Of a stretch of DNA of 64,000 nucleotides, positions 23,062-33,019 are shown in pieces. The position numbers and the translations under genes are program-made. The notes below the pieces were generated by a model, which worked only from the letters and a program-made list of their open reading frames with translations, did not search any database and was not told where the DNA came from. This DNA comes from Batkoa obscura. Its lineage: Eukaryota > Entomophthoromycota > Entomophthoromycetes > Entomophthorales > Batkoaceae. How positions within the stretch are numbered: the stretch's first letter is position 1; every line of letters starts with the position of its first letter. The stretch lies in contig JASVEC010000002.1 in assembly GCA_030770535.1 (NCBI GenBank), forward strand, positions 1,922,001 through 1,986,000, written 5' to 3'.

Positions 23062-24822
23062 TTATTTAAATAATAATTTCTTTTCTTTTAAATTATTATA
23101 AAAATTTACAAACTCAAACTTTCTATAAGCTAATAAAATATCCGATACTAAAAAACATTGAGCAATTGAATAAGCAATAGTAACTCCATAATAGAAATTA
23201 GCATTAGCAGTATGAGATTCAATCCATCCTAACCATAATATAGGCGAAAACAACAGACTTATTATTATTGTTAAGCTTATAACCTTGATTTGAGTTAAAT
23301 CTATAATAAATAATAATATAAATAAGATTAGTAATTATATTTTATATTTTATATTTTGTATTGTTATTACTAATTAAATAAATATTAACTTACATTTTAA
23401 TAAATCTTTAAATAATATTAAAAATGGTAAATAAAAACATAAATCAGCAATAGAAGGATACGATTTGAATATCGAATTAATAATTAATTGTAATAATAAA
23501 ACAAACATGGGCTGATTACTAAAAAATATGAAATAAAAAATAATTAATTAGTAAACAAGTTAATATAAAATAAATAAACTTACTAAAATTTAAAAGTAAT
23601 TGGCAATATAAACCCAAAATTAAAAAATTGAAATGCAATTGTAAAATACATTCGAAATTGTTCAAACATTTCAATGAAGAAATACCAATATAAGCCAAGA
23701 TTTGGGGTTAAATCTTTAACAAAGAAACTAAAAGTTAAGAATAATTATTAATAAAGTAAAGTCAACAAAAATATTATTATATTATATTGTTACATTTTAT
23801 GTATATATATAACTTACATTGTCCCAATCGAATTTTTTAAATAATCCCAATTATTAAAATTATAATAGATAATAAAATTAATTACTACCAACCATTGTAT
23901 TACAAAATAAATTGTTTTAATTATGTACAACTAAAATAAAAATAGAATAAAATAATTAAATATAATTAAATATAATTAAATATAATATATTCAAACTTAC
24001 CCATTTCTTTCTATTTTCCTTACCACTTGTCAATAAATGAATTGGTATAATTAATATAATAGGATAAAAAGAAATCATCGATGATAACGAAAGAAACAAT
24101 GTTGATAGTAAAATATTGTCTAATAAAAAAATAAACTAAACTTAGTACAATCCTCCTTCAACTAAATAATTAAAACTTACAATTAACAGCAAACGTAATA
24201 GCTAACAATAAGAAGAAATGATTAAAAATAGCTGTTGACAATGACATACAAGATAATACAGTTAACGGATTTAAGTAATAAACTAATCCTAATAATTCTG
24301 GTTCAATTTTCCAAACTTGGGTTTTTACTTCTCCCTTTTCATTTCGAAGTTCATAACTTTCTTTTCGTTTCTTATATAATTGGCCTATTTTGTAGTATAA
24401 TAGACATAAGATAGTATCAATAGAGATATAATAAAGTTGAATAATAATGGGATGAAGATTAATCACTGGTTGTAATAATAACAAGATGATAGGGTTCTAT
24501 TTGAGAGAAAATATAATTAAAATTAATTAAAATTATTATCAAATATTAATTACTTGTCTTAATAATCCGCCTTTATAAGGAGGTATCGAATATTTTAATA
24601 AAAATAAACCCTCTTTAACTAAAGAATAATAGTAATAATAAAATAATAAATATTAATAAGTTAAATAAATTAATAATCAAAAATCTCACTTGATTCAAAA
24701 TCCGTAATTGGGGTTATTAATTCAATTCTATTTTTTAATAAAATACAAAAGTCAGGAAATAATACAATTAAACTCAATCGTATTATTAAACCTAGAATAA
24801 TTATTTGTGTTATAGATGGCAT
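23062..24822 (-). CDS. GPI transamidase subunit PIG-U (Gab1)
   Basis: Spliced minus-strand gene with many introns of about 50-90 nt. The protein starts MPSITQIIILGLIIRLSLIV and is almost entirely hydrophobic segments. PIG-U landmarks: RIELITPITDFES near the N-terminus, KEGLFLLKYSIPPYKGG, NPIILLLLQPV, and YYLNPLTVLSCMSLSTAIFN after a charged loop. PIG-U is an ER multi-pass component of GPI transamidase, which attaches GPI anchors to proteins. Fungal cell-wall proteins depend on this step. Exon borders at the 3' half are approximate. Convergent with TRM82. Confidence 0.85.
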
Positions 24823-25249
24823 CTTTTTTACTATTTATTGAAAATAATAATAATAATAATAAAGTTGTTTTAATCTTTTTACATGTTGCTTTTACTACTT
24901 TTTTGATTACTCATTAACTTTCTCAGAACCAATAATATTCAGTTATTAAAAAGTGATGATTAGCTGTAATGTCATTTAATTAAAGTGAATATAGTTTATA
25001 TACATTTATAATCAATTTAATATTAACTCAAAATAAACTTATTTTTATTAACGTTTTGTCCTTTTATAACTTTAGATGCATTTCTTTTGAAAATTATCAA
25101 AAGCTAATCTTCAATTCATACTAAAAACATGATATGGAATCTCATTCAATATTTTAAAGGAATTAAGATTTTTATTCATCTCTTTTTAATTTTCTAATTT
25201 TTTAATTGTAAAAAAACAATATAACATATAATAACGAATTTTATGAGGA
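24823..25249. other. Divergent promoter region PIG-U / domain-repeat gene
   Basis: About 430 bp, AT-rich. An ATG at 25243, seven bases before the chosen start of the next gene and in another frame, could act as a short overlapping upstream frame. Confidence 0.45.
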
Positions 25250-26812
25250 ATGGATACTTCAATCACAATCGACAATCCAGATATAGCATTAGAATTAACA
25301 GGTCAATCTAAACAAGCTAATGGAGCAATCAAAGAAACAGAGATAACAGAGGAAATCAATAAATCCAACGATATAACAGAGGTCCCCCCAACAATTAATA
25401 TAATTCAAGAAATAACCTTAGTAAATGGGAATGAGAAAAGTAATGAAACAACAAAAGTGCCTTCAAAAATTACAATAACCAACACAACCGAAGAAACAGA
25501 AATATCGGATCAACCTGAGCAAACTGCTGATATAGTTGAAACAACTTCAACAAATATAATAAAAAATAGATTCCAAGAAAAAGAGATATCAAATCAATCT
25601 TATCAACTCAATTCTACAACAGAAATACTTCGAAAAATCATGACTAATAACTCAATTGCAGAAACAGAAACAATAAATCAAGTTGACCCACCTAATAATA
25701 ATTCAGAATTTCCCAACTCAACCCAAACACTCAATATCGATCAATTGATAACTCTAAAATCCCCTACTAAACGTAAACGTCGTGGTAATCGAAATCGAGA
25801 AGAAAATATATTAAACATCTTTCCATCTCTAAATCTTGGAAAGTCGCTTACTATCTTAAATTCAATATTAATCCGAATTCATACTTTTCATTCCCAAACG
25901 ATATTTAAAAGTAATATTCTCTCGTTAGTTGCGGGTTTATTTTCTAGAACTCAACTAGTTGACTTAGGGTTTGAATTTTCCAATTATCAATATACCGAAG
26001 CTAAAAAAATTGCTTTAGATAAAAAATATATAGAATATCAATCTCATCAAAGTAATAAAATCAAAAAAAAGAAAGATACATTGAAAAATGTGGCGGAAAT
26101 TATTGATCGATTAGATATTGAAAAAATAATCAAATTAATTGAAGGTGTAGTGGACCGAGTTTATCAATTTCATTGTCAATGTAAGATGATATTTAAAGCT
26201 AGTTTTTTGGCTTTGTTAGCGGATAGTTTTAAAAGAAATCAACTAAATCAATTAGGTTTTGAGTTTTCTAATGCTCAATATACACAAGCAAAGAAAATTC
26301 AGGCTGAAAAGGAATTTGTTTTTGAGATTGAAATTAAGCAGAATAAAGAAAAAAAATTGTTATTAAATAAAAGAGAAAATAGTTCAATGAACAAGGAAGC
26401 AAGTTTTGGGTTGGATGTAGATAGTGATGATACATTAAATAAGAAGCAAAAAATTGAGAATTGTTTATTTAAAAAATTAGTACTATTAAAATATTCCAAT
26501 TCAGTAAGAGAATATAATAGTGTTGTTAATGATAATAATTATAATGTTATTACTCCTATGATTTTAACTAGTAATAATGATAATAGAAATAATATTAATT
26601 CAACTAATACTAGTACTACCATTATCAATAATGAAAATAACAATAAGAATCAATCTAATTCTATAGTTTCAAGTAATAACGATATTATCACTACTGATGT
26701 TATTACTAATAATAATAATAACAGTAATAATAATAATAATAATAATAATGAAATTATTTCTACTATTAATAATATAAATATTATTAACACTTCATTACAC
26801 CAACAAAGATGA
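25250..26812 (+). CDS. Unrecognised protein with two copies of an 'SNILxLVAxLFxRxQLxxLGFEFSN' domain
   Basis: Single exon, 520 residues. The N-terminal 170 residues are Thr/Glu/Asn-rich and disordered, then a basic stretch (PTKRKRRGNRN) that may be a nuclear signal. Two related units follow. Unit one (residues about 185-265) has FKSNILSLVAGLFSRTQL then LGFEFSNYQYTEAKKI. Unit two (about 285-360) has FKASFLALLADSFKRNQL then LGFEFSNAQYTQAKKI. The C-terminus is poly-Asn (AAT repeat near 26700-26755). The same unit occurs once in the next gene. I cannot name the family. Similar 'LGF..SN..Y..A' units occur, from memory, in uncharacterised proteins of other early fungi, some near transposon genes. 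DNA or RNA binding is only a guess. Confidence 0.7.
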   Translation: MDTSITIDNPDIALELTGQSKQANGAIKETEITEEINKSNDITEVPPTINIIQEITLVNGNEKSNETTKVPSKITITNTTEETEISDQPEQTADIVETTSTNIIKNRFQEKEISNQSYQLNSTTEILRKIMTNNSIAETETINQVDPPNNNSEFPNSTQTLNIDQLITLKSPTKRKRRGNRNREENILNIFPSLNLGKSLTILNSILIRIHTFHSQTIFKSNILSLVAGLFSRTQLVDLGFEFSNYQYTEAKKIALDKKYIEYQSHQSNKIKKKKDTLKNVAEIIDRLDIEKIIKLIEGVVDRVYQFHCQCKMIFKASFLALLADSFKRNQLNQLGFEFSNAQYTQAKKIQAEKEFVFEIEIKQNKEKKLLLNKRENSSMNKEASFGLDVDSDDTLNKKQKIENCLFKKLVLLKYSNSVREYNSVVNDNNYNVITPMILTSNNDNRNNINSTNTSTTIINNENNNKNQSNSIVSSNNDIITTDVITNNNNNSNNNNNNNNEIISTINNINIINTSLHQQR

Positions 26813-26959
26813 CAAATTCAGATGAAGCAACCAATTAAATTTCATAATTTGCAAAGAGGGTGTCCAATTTTAAGCATAGTTTTTTAAACAACTCTATTTT
26901 TATTTATTTTGAGCACAGTTCAATTTTATTCTTTCAGTTTCAACAATTTAATTTCAATA

Positions 26960-28102
26960 ATGGAAAATACAATTATAGCTCAACCTAACAATAATCCCAA
27001 GGCTATAGCACCAACACTTTCCAAACCTATTAAGAAAGTGAAGCCAAGAATTGAAAACATAATGACAATATTACCCAAATTAAATTTTGAAAAATCAGTA
27101 TTGATGTTAAATGAATTAGTTAATAGGGTATATGAATTACATAGTCAAAATCAAAGCAAATATAAAAGTAATATCCTAGCCTTAGTAGCTGGCTTATTTT
27201 CACGAAATCAATTAAACACTTTGGGATTTGAGTTTTCTAATGGACAATATACTTCGGCTATTAAAATTCAAAAAGAAAAAAGATATTCTACTTCAATAAG
27301 TAGCACAAATGTAATCAAAAAGAAAAAAAAAGGTGTTAAAATATTGGATAAAAAAGTATTAGAATATATGATTAAACAATCAGAATTAAATTTAAAAAAA
27401 AAATGTTCTTGGAATGGTGAAAAAGTTCCATGTTATTTTTTATTAAAGCCAAAAAGTCGAATTTATCTTGAGTTAAAACAGAAGGGTCTAATTGATATTT
27501 CAAGGGCTTATTTTTATCACCTTATTCCTAAATATTTTAAAACGAGTACGGAATTACTTATGAAAAAAAGCAGAGTGATGAGTAAGAATTTTACCCAAAG
27601 TCATAGTCAAAGTACTGTTATTAATAATGATAATAATAACAATGATTTTAATAACAACACCAATATAAACAAAAGTATGACTACTTTTTTACCTAATCTA
27701 TCACAACTTCCACTTTCACTTCCACCACAATCAATTTCAAATAAGCCAATGTATTATCCAGAATCAACTACTATTAGTGCTTATAAACAATATACTACAT
27801 TTGGTTTTAATTCATCAAGTAACCGGTTACCACCATCTAATACTATCTCATCTTCATCATCAGCAAATAATAAATATTTTAATGCGGTGGGCTTTAATTC
27901 ACTTTCATTACCGAGTTTGAATTCGATTCCATTACCCATCTCTAATGCTAATTCATATTTTTTAAGTGGAGATAATTCGAATAATCAATATCATCAGTTT
28001 TCAATAGAAGAAGCTGGAAATAGTAATGAATTACAATTACCCCCACCGTTAGCTATAAATCAAGGGTTGAATTTTAACATGAATTTAAATCTAAGACAGT
28101 GA
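26960..28102 (+). CDS. Unrecognised protein, tandem paralogue of the preceding gene, with one domain copy and an extra conserved block
   Basis: Single exon, 380 residues from the ATG at 26960 (MENTIIAQPNNN); a longer frame upstream lacks an ATG. One unit, YKSNILALVAGLFSRNQL then LGFEFSNGQYTSAIKI, lies at about residues 67-110. After a Lys-rich spacer comes a second block, CSWNGEKVPCYFLLKPKSRI then ISRAYFYHLIPKYFK, which is absent from the neighbour. This block resembles, from memory, a segment that follows the same unit in uncharacterised multi-copy proteins. The C-terminal half is Ser/Asn/Pro-rich and looks disordered. It lies 147 bp downstream of its paralogue on the same strand, so a tandem duplication is likely. 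Confidence 0.7.
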   Translation: MENTIIAQPNNNPKAIAPTLSKPIKKVKPRIENIMTILPKLNFEKSVLMLNELVNRVYELHSQNQSKYKSNILALVAGLFSRNQLNTLGFEFSNGQYTSAIKIQKEKRYSTSISSTNVIKKKKKGVKILDKKVLEYMIKQSELNLKKKCSWNGEKVPCYFLLKPKSRIYLELKQKGLIDISRAYFYHLIPKYFKTSTELLMKKSRVMSKNFTQSHSQSTVINNDNNNNDFNNNTNINKSMTTFLPNLSQLPLSLPPQSISNKPMYYPESTTISAYKQYTTFGFNSSSNRLPPSNTISSSSSANNKYFNAVGFNSLSLPSLNSIPLPISNANSYFLSGDNSNNQYHQFSIEEAGNSNELQLPPPLAINQGLNFNMNLNLRQ

Positions 28103-28423
28103 AAATGGGGAGAATTGGGAACTAGATTGGGATGGAAATTTTAAACTTGTATTTTTTATTATTTATAAAATTAACTTTGTATATTTTTAGTAAATAAAAT
28201 ATTTTTGTTTGATGTTATTTTCAATCATTTTAATAATAAACTATACTTCTAAAAAAGCATTTTTTTATTTTAAAGTTTCAAAACGAATCTGATAAAAAAA
28301 AAGATCTAAAAATTTGATAAGCTTCAAAAAAAAAATTTAGATAAAAGATGACTTTAATATAAGCTTTGAAAAAGAAGCAAGATAAAGAAATAAAAAGATT
28401 AAAATTCCATCGTAATGAACAAC
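28103..28423. other. Short convergent intergenic stretch
   Basis: 320 bp between two convergent 3' ends. AT-rich, nothing recognised. Confidence 0.4.
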
Positions 28424-29225
28424 TCAAAGGGCATAACTAATCAAAAGATACTCTTTAGATTGATTATAGACGCTAGGATGAACAGATTGAAAACCAACAT
28501 AAAAAAGGGCCTTAATAAGATCAGCTAAAAAATATTAAATTATTAAAATTAAAATGCTATAAATAAAAACTTACCAATATCAGGCGAGTCTTTATGCACA
28601 CAAACCACAATCTTTTCACAATTCAATTGGTTTTCTGCTAATTCTAAAATGGCGGTGATACTAAAAATCCTAATTAGTCCATTAATACTTCACCTATAAA
28701 TAATTTACCAAGTACGAAAGTCTTCATCCGCCCAAGTATCAAAGCAAGGTGGTTGAAAGAAGAGGGTAGAATTGGTAGTAAAACCAGACCAAAGGTTGGG
28801 GCGTAATTGGTCATTGGATCGAGAGATAATGGTTAAATAAGCGTCAGGTGAAATCTTTGGGAGTATCATTTTGGCCAAGGATTTACCTAACTTAGCAATC
28901 GATGGCTTAGCTAACTCTTGAGTTTCATCCGGTGGAATTTGGTCAATAGTAGTCACGTCAAACCCACCACGGTACTGCGTCCGCGACTATTAATAAATAT
29001 TAGATACATTGATATCTTGAACTAACCAAATGATTTATTTTTCTACTTACGTGAGTAACAATAACGATGGTGACTAGATTCGTTAGCACGTTTTAAATAA
29101 CAGATGGCTAATGTTTCATTTAAGTTTTCATTGTAAAACTTCATTGAAGACATAGAAGCCATCTTATTTAACGGTGGTATTATACTCTCATCACTACTAC
29201 TACTATTATTATTAGCTATCATCAT
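28424..29225 (-). CDS. OAZ1: Ornithine decarboxylase antizyme, expressed by +1 programmed ribosomal frameshift
   Basis: Four exons: 29225-29051, 28986-28709, 28660-28575 and 28524-28424, total 640 nt. Frame 0 runs from MMIANNNSSS to ...SLADAVPWWV and then meets UGA (28960-28958) in GUU UGA C. The +1 frame continues DVTTIDQIPPDE to the end. 640 minus one base is exactly 213 codons, giving 212 residues. The downstream part is antizyme: FFQPPCFDTWADEDF, ILELAENQLNCEKIVVCVHK, ALFYVGFQSVHP and the terminal YLLISYAL. Antizyme binds ornithine decarboxylase monomers and sends them to the proteasome; polyamines stimulate the frameshift, closing a feedback loop. The codon before UGA is GUU here, with C after it, as in the GCG-UGA-C site of budding yeast. 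An intron (29050-28987) lies 23 nt upstream of the shift codon. The start could be either of two adjacent ATGs. Confidence 0.92.
28957..28963 (-). promoter_or_regulatory. +1 programmed frameshift site GUU UGA C of antizyme
   Basis: Frame-0 codons CCG TGG TGG GTT TGA C. Reading continues in frame only if one base is skipped at GTT-T. The position before the conserved antizyme body and the local peptide VPWWV match the place of the shift in other antizymes. Confidence 0.9.
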
Positions 29226-30255
29226 ATTGATTGAAATTGATACGGGTTTAAAATTGATTTATAAGTTTGTTTGAGTTTATTGATATAAGTTGTTATTAAA
29301 AATAGAGTATTGAGCTTAACTTTGATTTTAAATTATCTTTACTTTGTATTGAAGAAGAAGAAAATAATAAAAGTATTAAAAATTTAGCCAGATTGAACAA
29401 TTGAAAGCTTTAAAAAATTATTTAACTTAAAGTTTAAAACACAAAAATGTTATATTCAGTTATGAAAAGTTATCAGTTTTTTTTTATAAAATATATAAAA
29501 AGAAAGAATCAATTTTTTTATGCATTTTGGTTTCTACTGTTGAAAATCATGAATTGTTACATTTGGTATATTTATTCACTTTGATTGGCTAGCATAAGTT
29601 TTTTAAGCAATAAGCAATGGCTTAGTTAAGACAAATGTAGCCAATGAACTGTTTAATTCCCCCGTTATTCTTTAACCCTAATTTATTTTGGACTTTATTG
29701 TTACAAGTTTGTATGTTTGTAGTAAATTTTCCTAGTTTATCCAGATGTATTCCTTTAATCAATTAAAACTATTATCAAGATTCGATATTATCAAATAAGT
29801 TCAATAAAATTGTAAGTTTAAAATTTCAAATATTGAACTATTTGTTAATTGCATATATTATTATTTATTACTATTTTACTATTTTTAAAACTAAACAAAA
29901 ATAATGACTTGGAACTGTTAGAAAAATGGCTCTTAACTGAAGCGTAGAATAATAGAAATTCTAGATTTGGACAAATGGAACTAAAATATGCTAAGCCAAA
30001 AAGTTACACACTTTGGCTTTTTTTCTCGTTTTTTCAACTTAAGAATGACTAAATTTCAAGTTATCTTATCATACAAAATGTTTACTATTTATTTTTTAAG
30101 CAATATTAAGCTATCTACCTGCATTATTTTAGGCTATTGTTGAACCATATGAAACTATCTATTAAATTATATTATAAATATATTTAAATAAAAATTTAAA
30201 TTAATTGAGCTCATTTTCAAGTTTTACAAATTATGTTAAATATAAAAAAGGATAT

Positions 30256-30353
30256 GGGAGTGTTTTTTTAACTTCATTATTTTTTCCACCTTTTAAGCCC
30301 TATTTGAGCGGAAAAATTGTTAGTAAAATTCTTAAACAGAAAAACACATCCCC
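30256..30353 (-). mobile_element. MITE-like element, family 1
   Basis: 98 bp, GGGAGTGTTTTTTT...AAAACACATCCCC. Perfect target duplication ATAT (30252-30255 / 30354-30357). Confidence 0.9.
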
Positions 30354-30554
30354 ATATTAGTATATTAGTATACTGGAATCAAGTGTTATTTTTCGTTTTA
30401 TTTATTTGTTCATTATTTTTATATATAGAGATCGAGTTTTTTAGGGAAGTATTCAGATTTTAATACTGTTTAGATATATATATTTGAAATTAATGTTTAA
30501 TTTTTAATAATATAATAAGTTCTATTTATCATTTGTTGTTATTTACATTGCTTT

Positions 30555-30648
30555 AATTTTTTTACATTTAAGAATTTTACTAACAATTTTTCCGCCCAAA
30601 TAGGGCTTAAAAAGTGGAAAAAGTAATAAAGCCAAAAAAAACACTCCC
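30555..30648 (+). mobile_element. MITE-like element, family 1, left end decayed
   Basis: The core TTTAAGAATTTTACTAACAA, TTTTTCCGCCC, AAAAAGTGGAAAAAGTAAT and right end AAAAACACTCCC are well kept. The left terminal repeat is no longer recognisable. It is followed by ATAT. It faces the copy at 30256 in opposite orientation, 200 bp away. Confidence 0.8.
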
Positions 30649-31122
30649 ATATGATATTCGACAATTTTTACTTTCAAATACAATTTATAAGTCAAATATG
30701 ATAAGCTTGTTATATATAAAAATGCCTATTAAATCGTTTTAATAGTGTTTTATTTTGATACAAAAAATATATTAAGTGGGAATTGATTATATCAATTTAA
30801 TTACACTTTAAATAAAATAAATATTTAAAATAGTATCAAGAAAAACGCCATTAAGGATAAGTAATCAATGTAATTAATTTATTACTCTATTAGATAACTC
30901 AATATTATATAGATTTAAAAGGAATATTTGAGGAGATGAAAAGATAGCTAAAAACTATTTGGGTAATGTTTACTCTTATGATAAAATATATACTTTAAAG
31001 GTTAATATAGCAATTATTTAAATTTATATCAGAAATTACTTTTAGTAGAGTAGTATAGAAATAAAAATAAACCTAGTAAAAACATAAGATTATAATTCAA
31101 GTTTTGATATTAAAAAATGAAC

Positions 31123-31216
31123 AGGGATTATCTTTTTTTGTTTGAAATTTACTAGCATTTTTTACACTTAATGTCATTTAAAATGGAAAAAACGGTGAAA
31201 TCAAAAAGACATCCTC
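31123..31216 (+). mobile_element. MITE-like element, family 1 (diverged)
   Basis: AGGGATTATCTTTTTTTG at the left and CAAAAAGACATCCTC at the right, followed by AAAT. The middle is diverged and there is no clear left target copy. Confidence 0.7.
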
Positions 31217-31483
31217 AAATATTTCTTTTAAACTTAGTCGTAAAGTTACACATCTTTCTATTTAAAAAACTGAATGTATCAACAGCGCTTATTTTAATTA
31301 ACTTATATTAGGAGTATAAATATGATACCTATAGTATATTAATTGTTTATTTTTTAAGTCATCTTAAAGTCACTGTTCAGAGTTTTATTAATATTTCAAA
31401 TAACACAATTAATATTGGTTATATTGAAATTACTCAATAGCTAACATTAATTTTTTTATTGCAAATCAATTGCCAAAATAGAA

Positions 31484-31519
31484 TACTATAGATGATATAG
31501 ATGATATAGATGGTATAGA
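31484..31519. repeat. 12-bp tandem repeat (GATATAGATGAT-like)
   Basis: About three copies of a TATAGATGATATAGATG-type unit directly after the stop codon of DPBB gene 2. Absent after its paralogue. Confidence 0.6.
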
Positions 31520-32251
31520 TTAAACACACTGAATTGCATTGCCTGCATTTTGACATGTTAATGCTGGATTGCAAGACTCAATAAATCTTTGTTTGTAAAC
31601 ACATGTAACATATCGCTTATCAGAAATACATTTTCTATAGATACCATCTCCACATTCATCTGTTGGTTCTGTATTTGAACTTGGAACTGCAGTAACCAGT
31701 TCGTTATATTTTGTGGTTTGTTTTAACTTTACTTGATCTTTGACACTATCATTACTTCCATCTTCAGATTTAACCGAGTAGCCTATGTGACTTGGATTAC
31801 TAGGGTTACTACTGCTTTCAGGTTGGGTACGCATACCAGGTAACGAACTATCACCACTAAAAATTACACCAGCACATTTACCAGCATCGGTAGATTCCCA
31901 AGTTACGTCAACGTGGCCAGTAGTTTCACCATCTGATAGTTGTGAAAATGCTACAGTATTCATATCCAAACCTTGTCCACCAATATCAACAGCAACAATA
32001 TATAATACAAGACCATTTTGTTTTGAGGTTACTTTTAAGCAGGTACCACATTGAGATTTGTCTAAACCTTGTACTGCAGTAACTCTATCAAGGTTCATTT
32101 GAGATGCTGGAATACCACAAGCTACTTGGGATGTTTCAAGAATGGATCTTTGTGCTTGAAAGGCATGAGTAGTAATTGCACCAGAACCGGATAAAGCTGT
32201 AATGGTGCTTGTCAAAGTAGAGAATACAACTAAAAATAAAGTTGAGTTCAT
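31520..32251 (-). CDS. Secreted double-psi-beta-barrel (expansin/RlpA-like) protein, copy 2
   Basis: Single exon, 243 residues, paralogue of the protein at 13080-13841 on the opposite strand. The signal peptide MNSTLFLVVFSTLTSTITALS differs from copy 1. From QRSILETSQVACG to DAGKCAGVI (more than 95 residues) the two proteins are identical, and the DNA differs at only a handful of sites. The linker is unrelated (no Glu run; SSNPSNPS, DDSVKDQVKLK-like). The C-terminal Cys-rich module (DECGDGIYRKC ... NAIQCV) is about 80 percent identical. The patchwork suggests gene conversion or strong constraint on the DPBB core. Function as for copy 1: cell-wall or chitin-related binding is inferred, not shown. 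Confidence 0.8.
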   Translation of the reverse strand: MNSTLFLVVFSTLTSTITALSGSGAITTHAFQAQRSILETSQVACGIPASQMNLDRVTAVQGLDKSQCGTCLKVTSKQNGLVLYIVAVDIGGQGLDMNTVAFSQLSDGETTGHVDVTWESTDAGKCAGVIFSGDSSLPGMRTQPESSSNPSNPSHIGYSVKSEDGSNDSVKDQVKLKQTTKYNELVTAVPSSNTEPTDECGDGIYRKCISDKRYVTCVYKQRFIESCNPALTCQNAGNAIQCV

Positions 32252-33019
32252 TATTAATTACTTGGGGTATTTATATATTATATAGATTAATTATCGACAA
32301 ATTAATGGTGTTACTTCCAGAGTAATAATTTTAATTTCAAATAGCAATAATTAGATTGAGTGATTTCTTTTTTACTTATATATACTTCACAAGATAACTT
32401 TTTTTATGGTTTTAGTATTTTAATGGCTTCCAATTCTTTAATTAATTAGATCCATATTATTAACATATTTGTTTAACTTTTTATTAAGCCATACCCCTTT
32501 TCAGAGCCAAGTTTGTGATATATAATTTCAATTACCAACGACTGTTCTAGCAGTTTAATTAATATTGAATAGAAATAAATAAAAATACTTACTAAATTAG
32601 TTATTTAGAAATTTGTTTTTTATCTTTCAACAGAACAATTAATAGTTTAAAGAACAAGAGTTTCAGGTAGCATGCTCTCTTTCTAAACCAACCCTAAATT
32701 ATTTAAACATCCATCAATTAAAGTGCCTTTGAAATATCAGGTAATAAGTACTACTTTATATCTAACAACTAGTCAAATTTGATTAATGTGGTTGTTAATA
32801 ATTTGCTAGAAAGAGATACAAAAAAAAGGTCAAGAAGCAAGAAGAGTAACTAATGTATAGTCAATCATAAAAATGTAGTCGCACTGAAGTTAAAATTCAT
32901 ATTTGCTACAAAACATTTAATATAAATCGCATTGAGTCAGTCATAGTTTCTAGTCAAAAAATAAAAAGCTGTCAGTTTTTCGATCTCATAATTTTTTTTT
33001 CGAAGAACTAACCTTCTCC
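32252..33019. other. Intergenic region between DPBB gene 2 and duplication copy B
   Basis: Contains the promoter of DPBB gene 2: the 18-bp element at 32311-32328 and a TATA box, CTTATATATAC, at 32375-32385. The rest is AT-rich with no coding signal. Confidence 0.55.
32311..32328 (-). promoter_or_regulatory. Conserved 18-bp element upstream of DPBB gene 2
   Basis: Reverse complement of TTATTACTCTGGAAGTAA, identical to the element at 13004-13021, 60 bp from the ATG. Confidence 0.6.

Larger units (their letters stand above)
29226..31519. other. Intergenic region with three MITEs
   Basis: 2.3 kb without a credible gene. MITE copies at 30256-30353 (minus), 30555-30648 (plus) and 31123-31216 (plus). 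Oppositely oriented ATTGGCTA / TAGCCAAT near 29582-29640 may be promoter CCAAT motifs. Confidence 0.5.
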
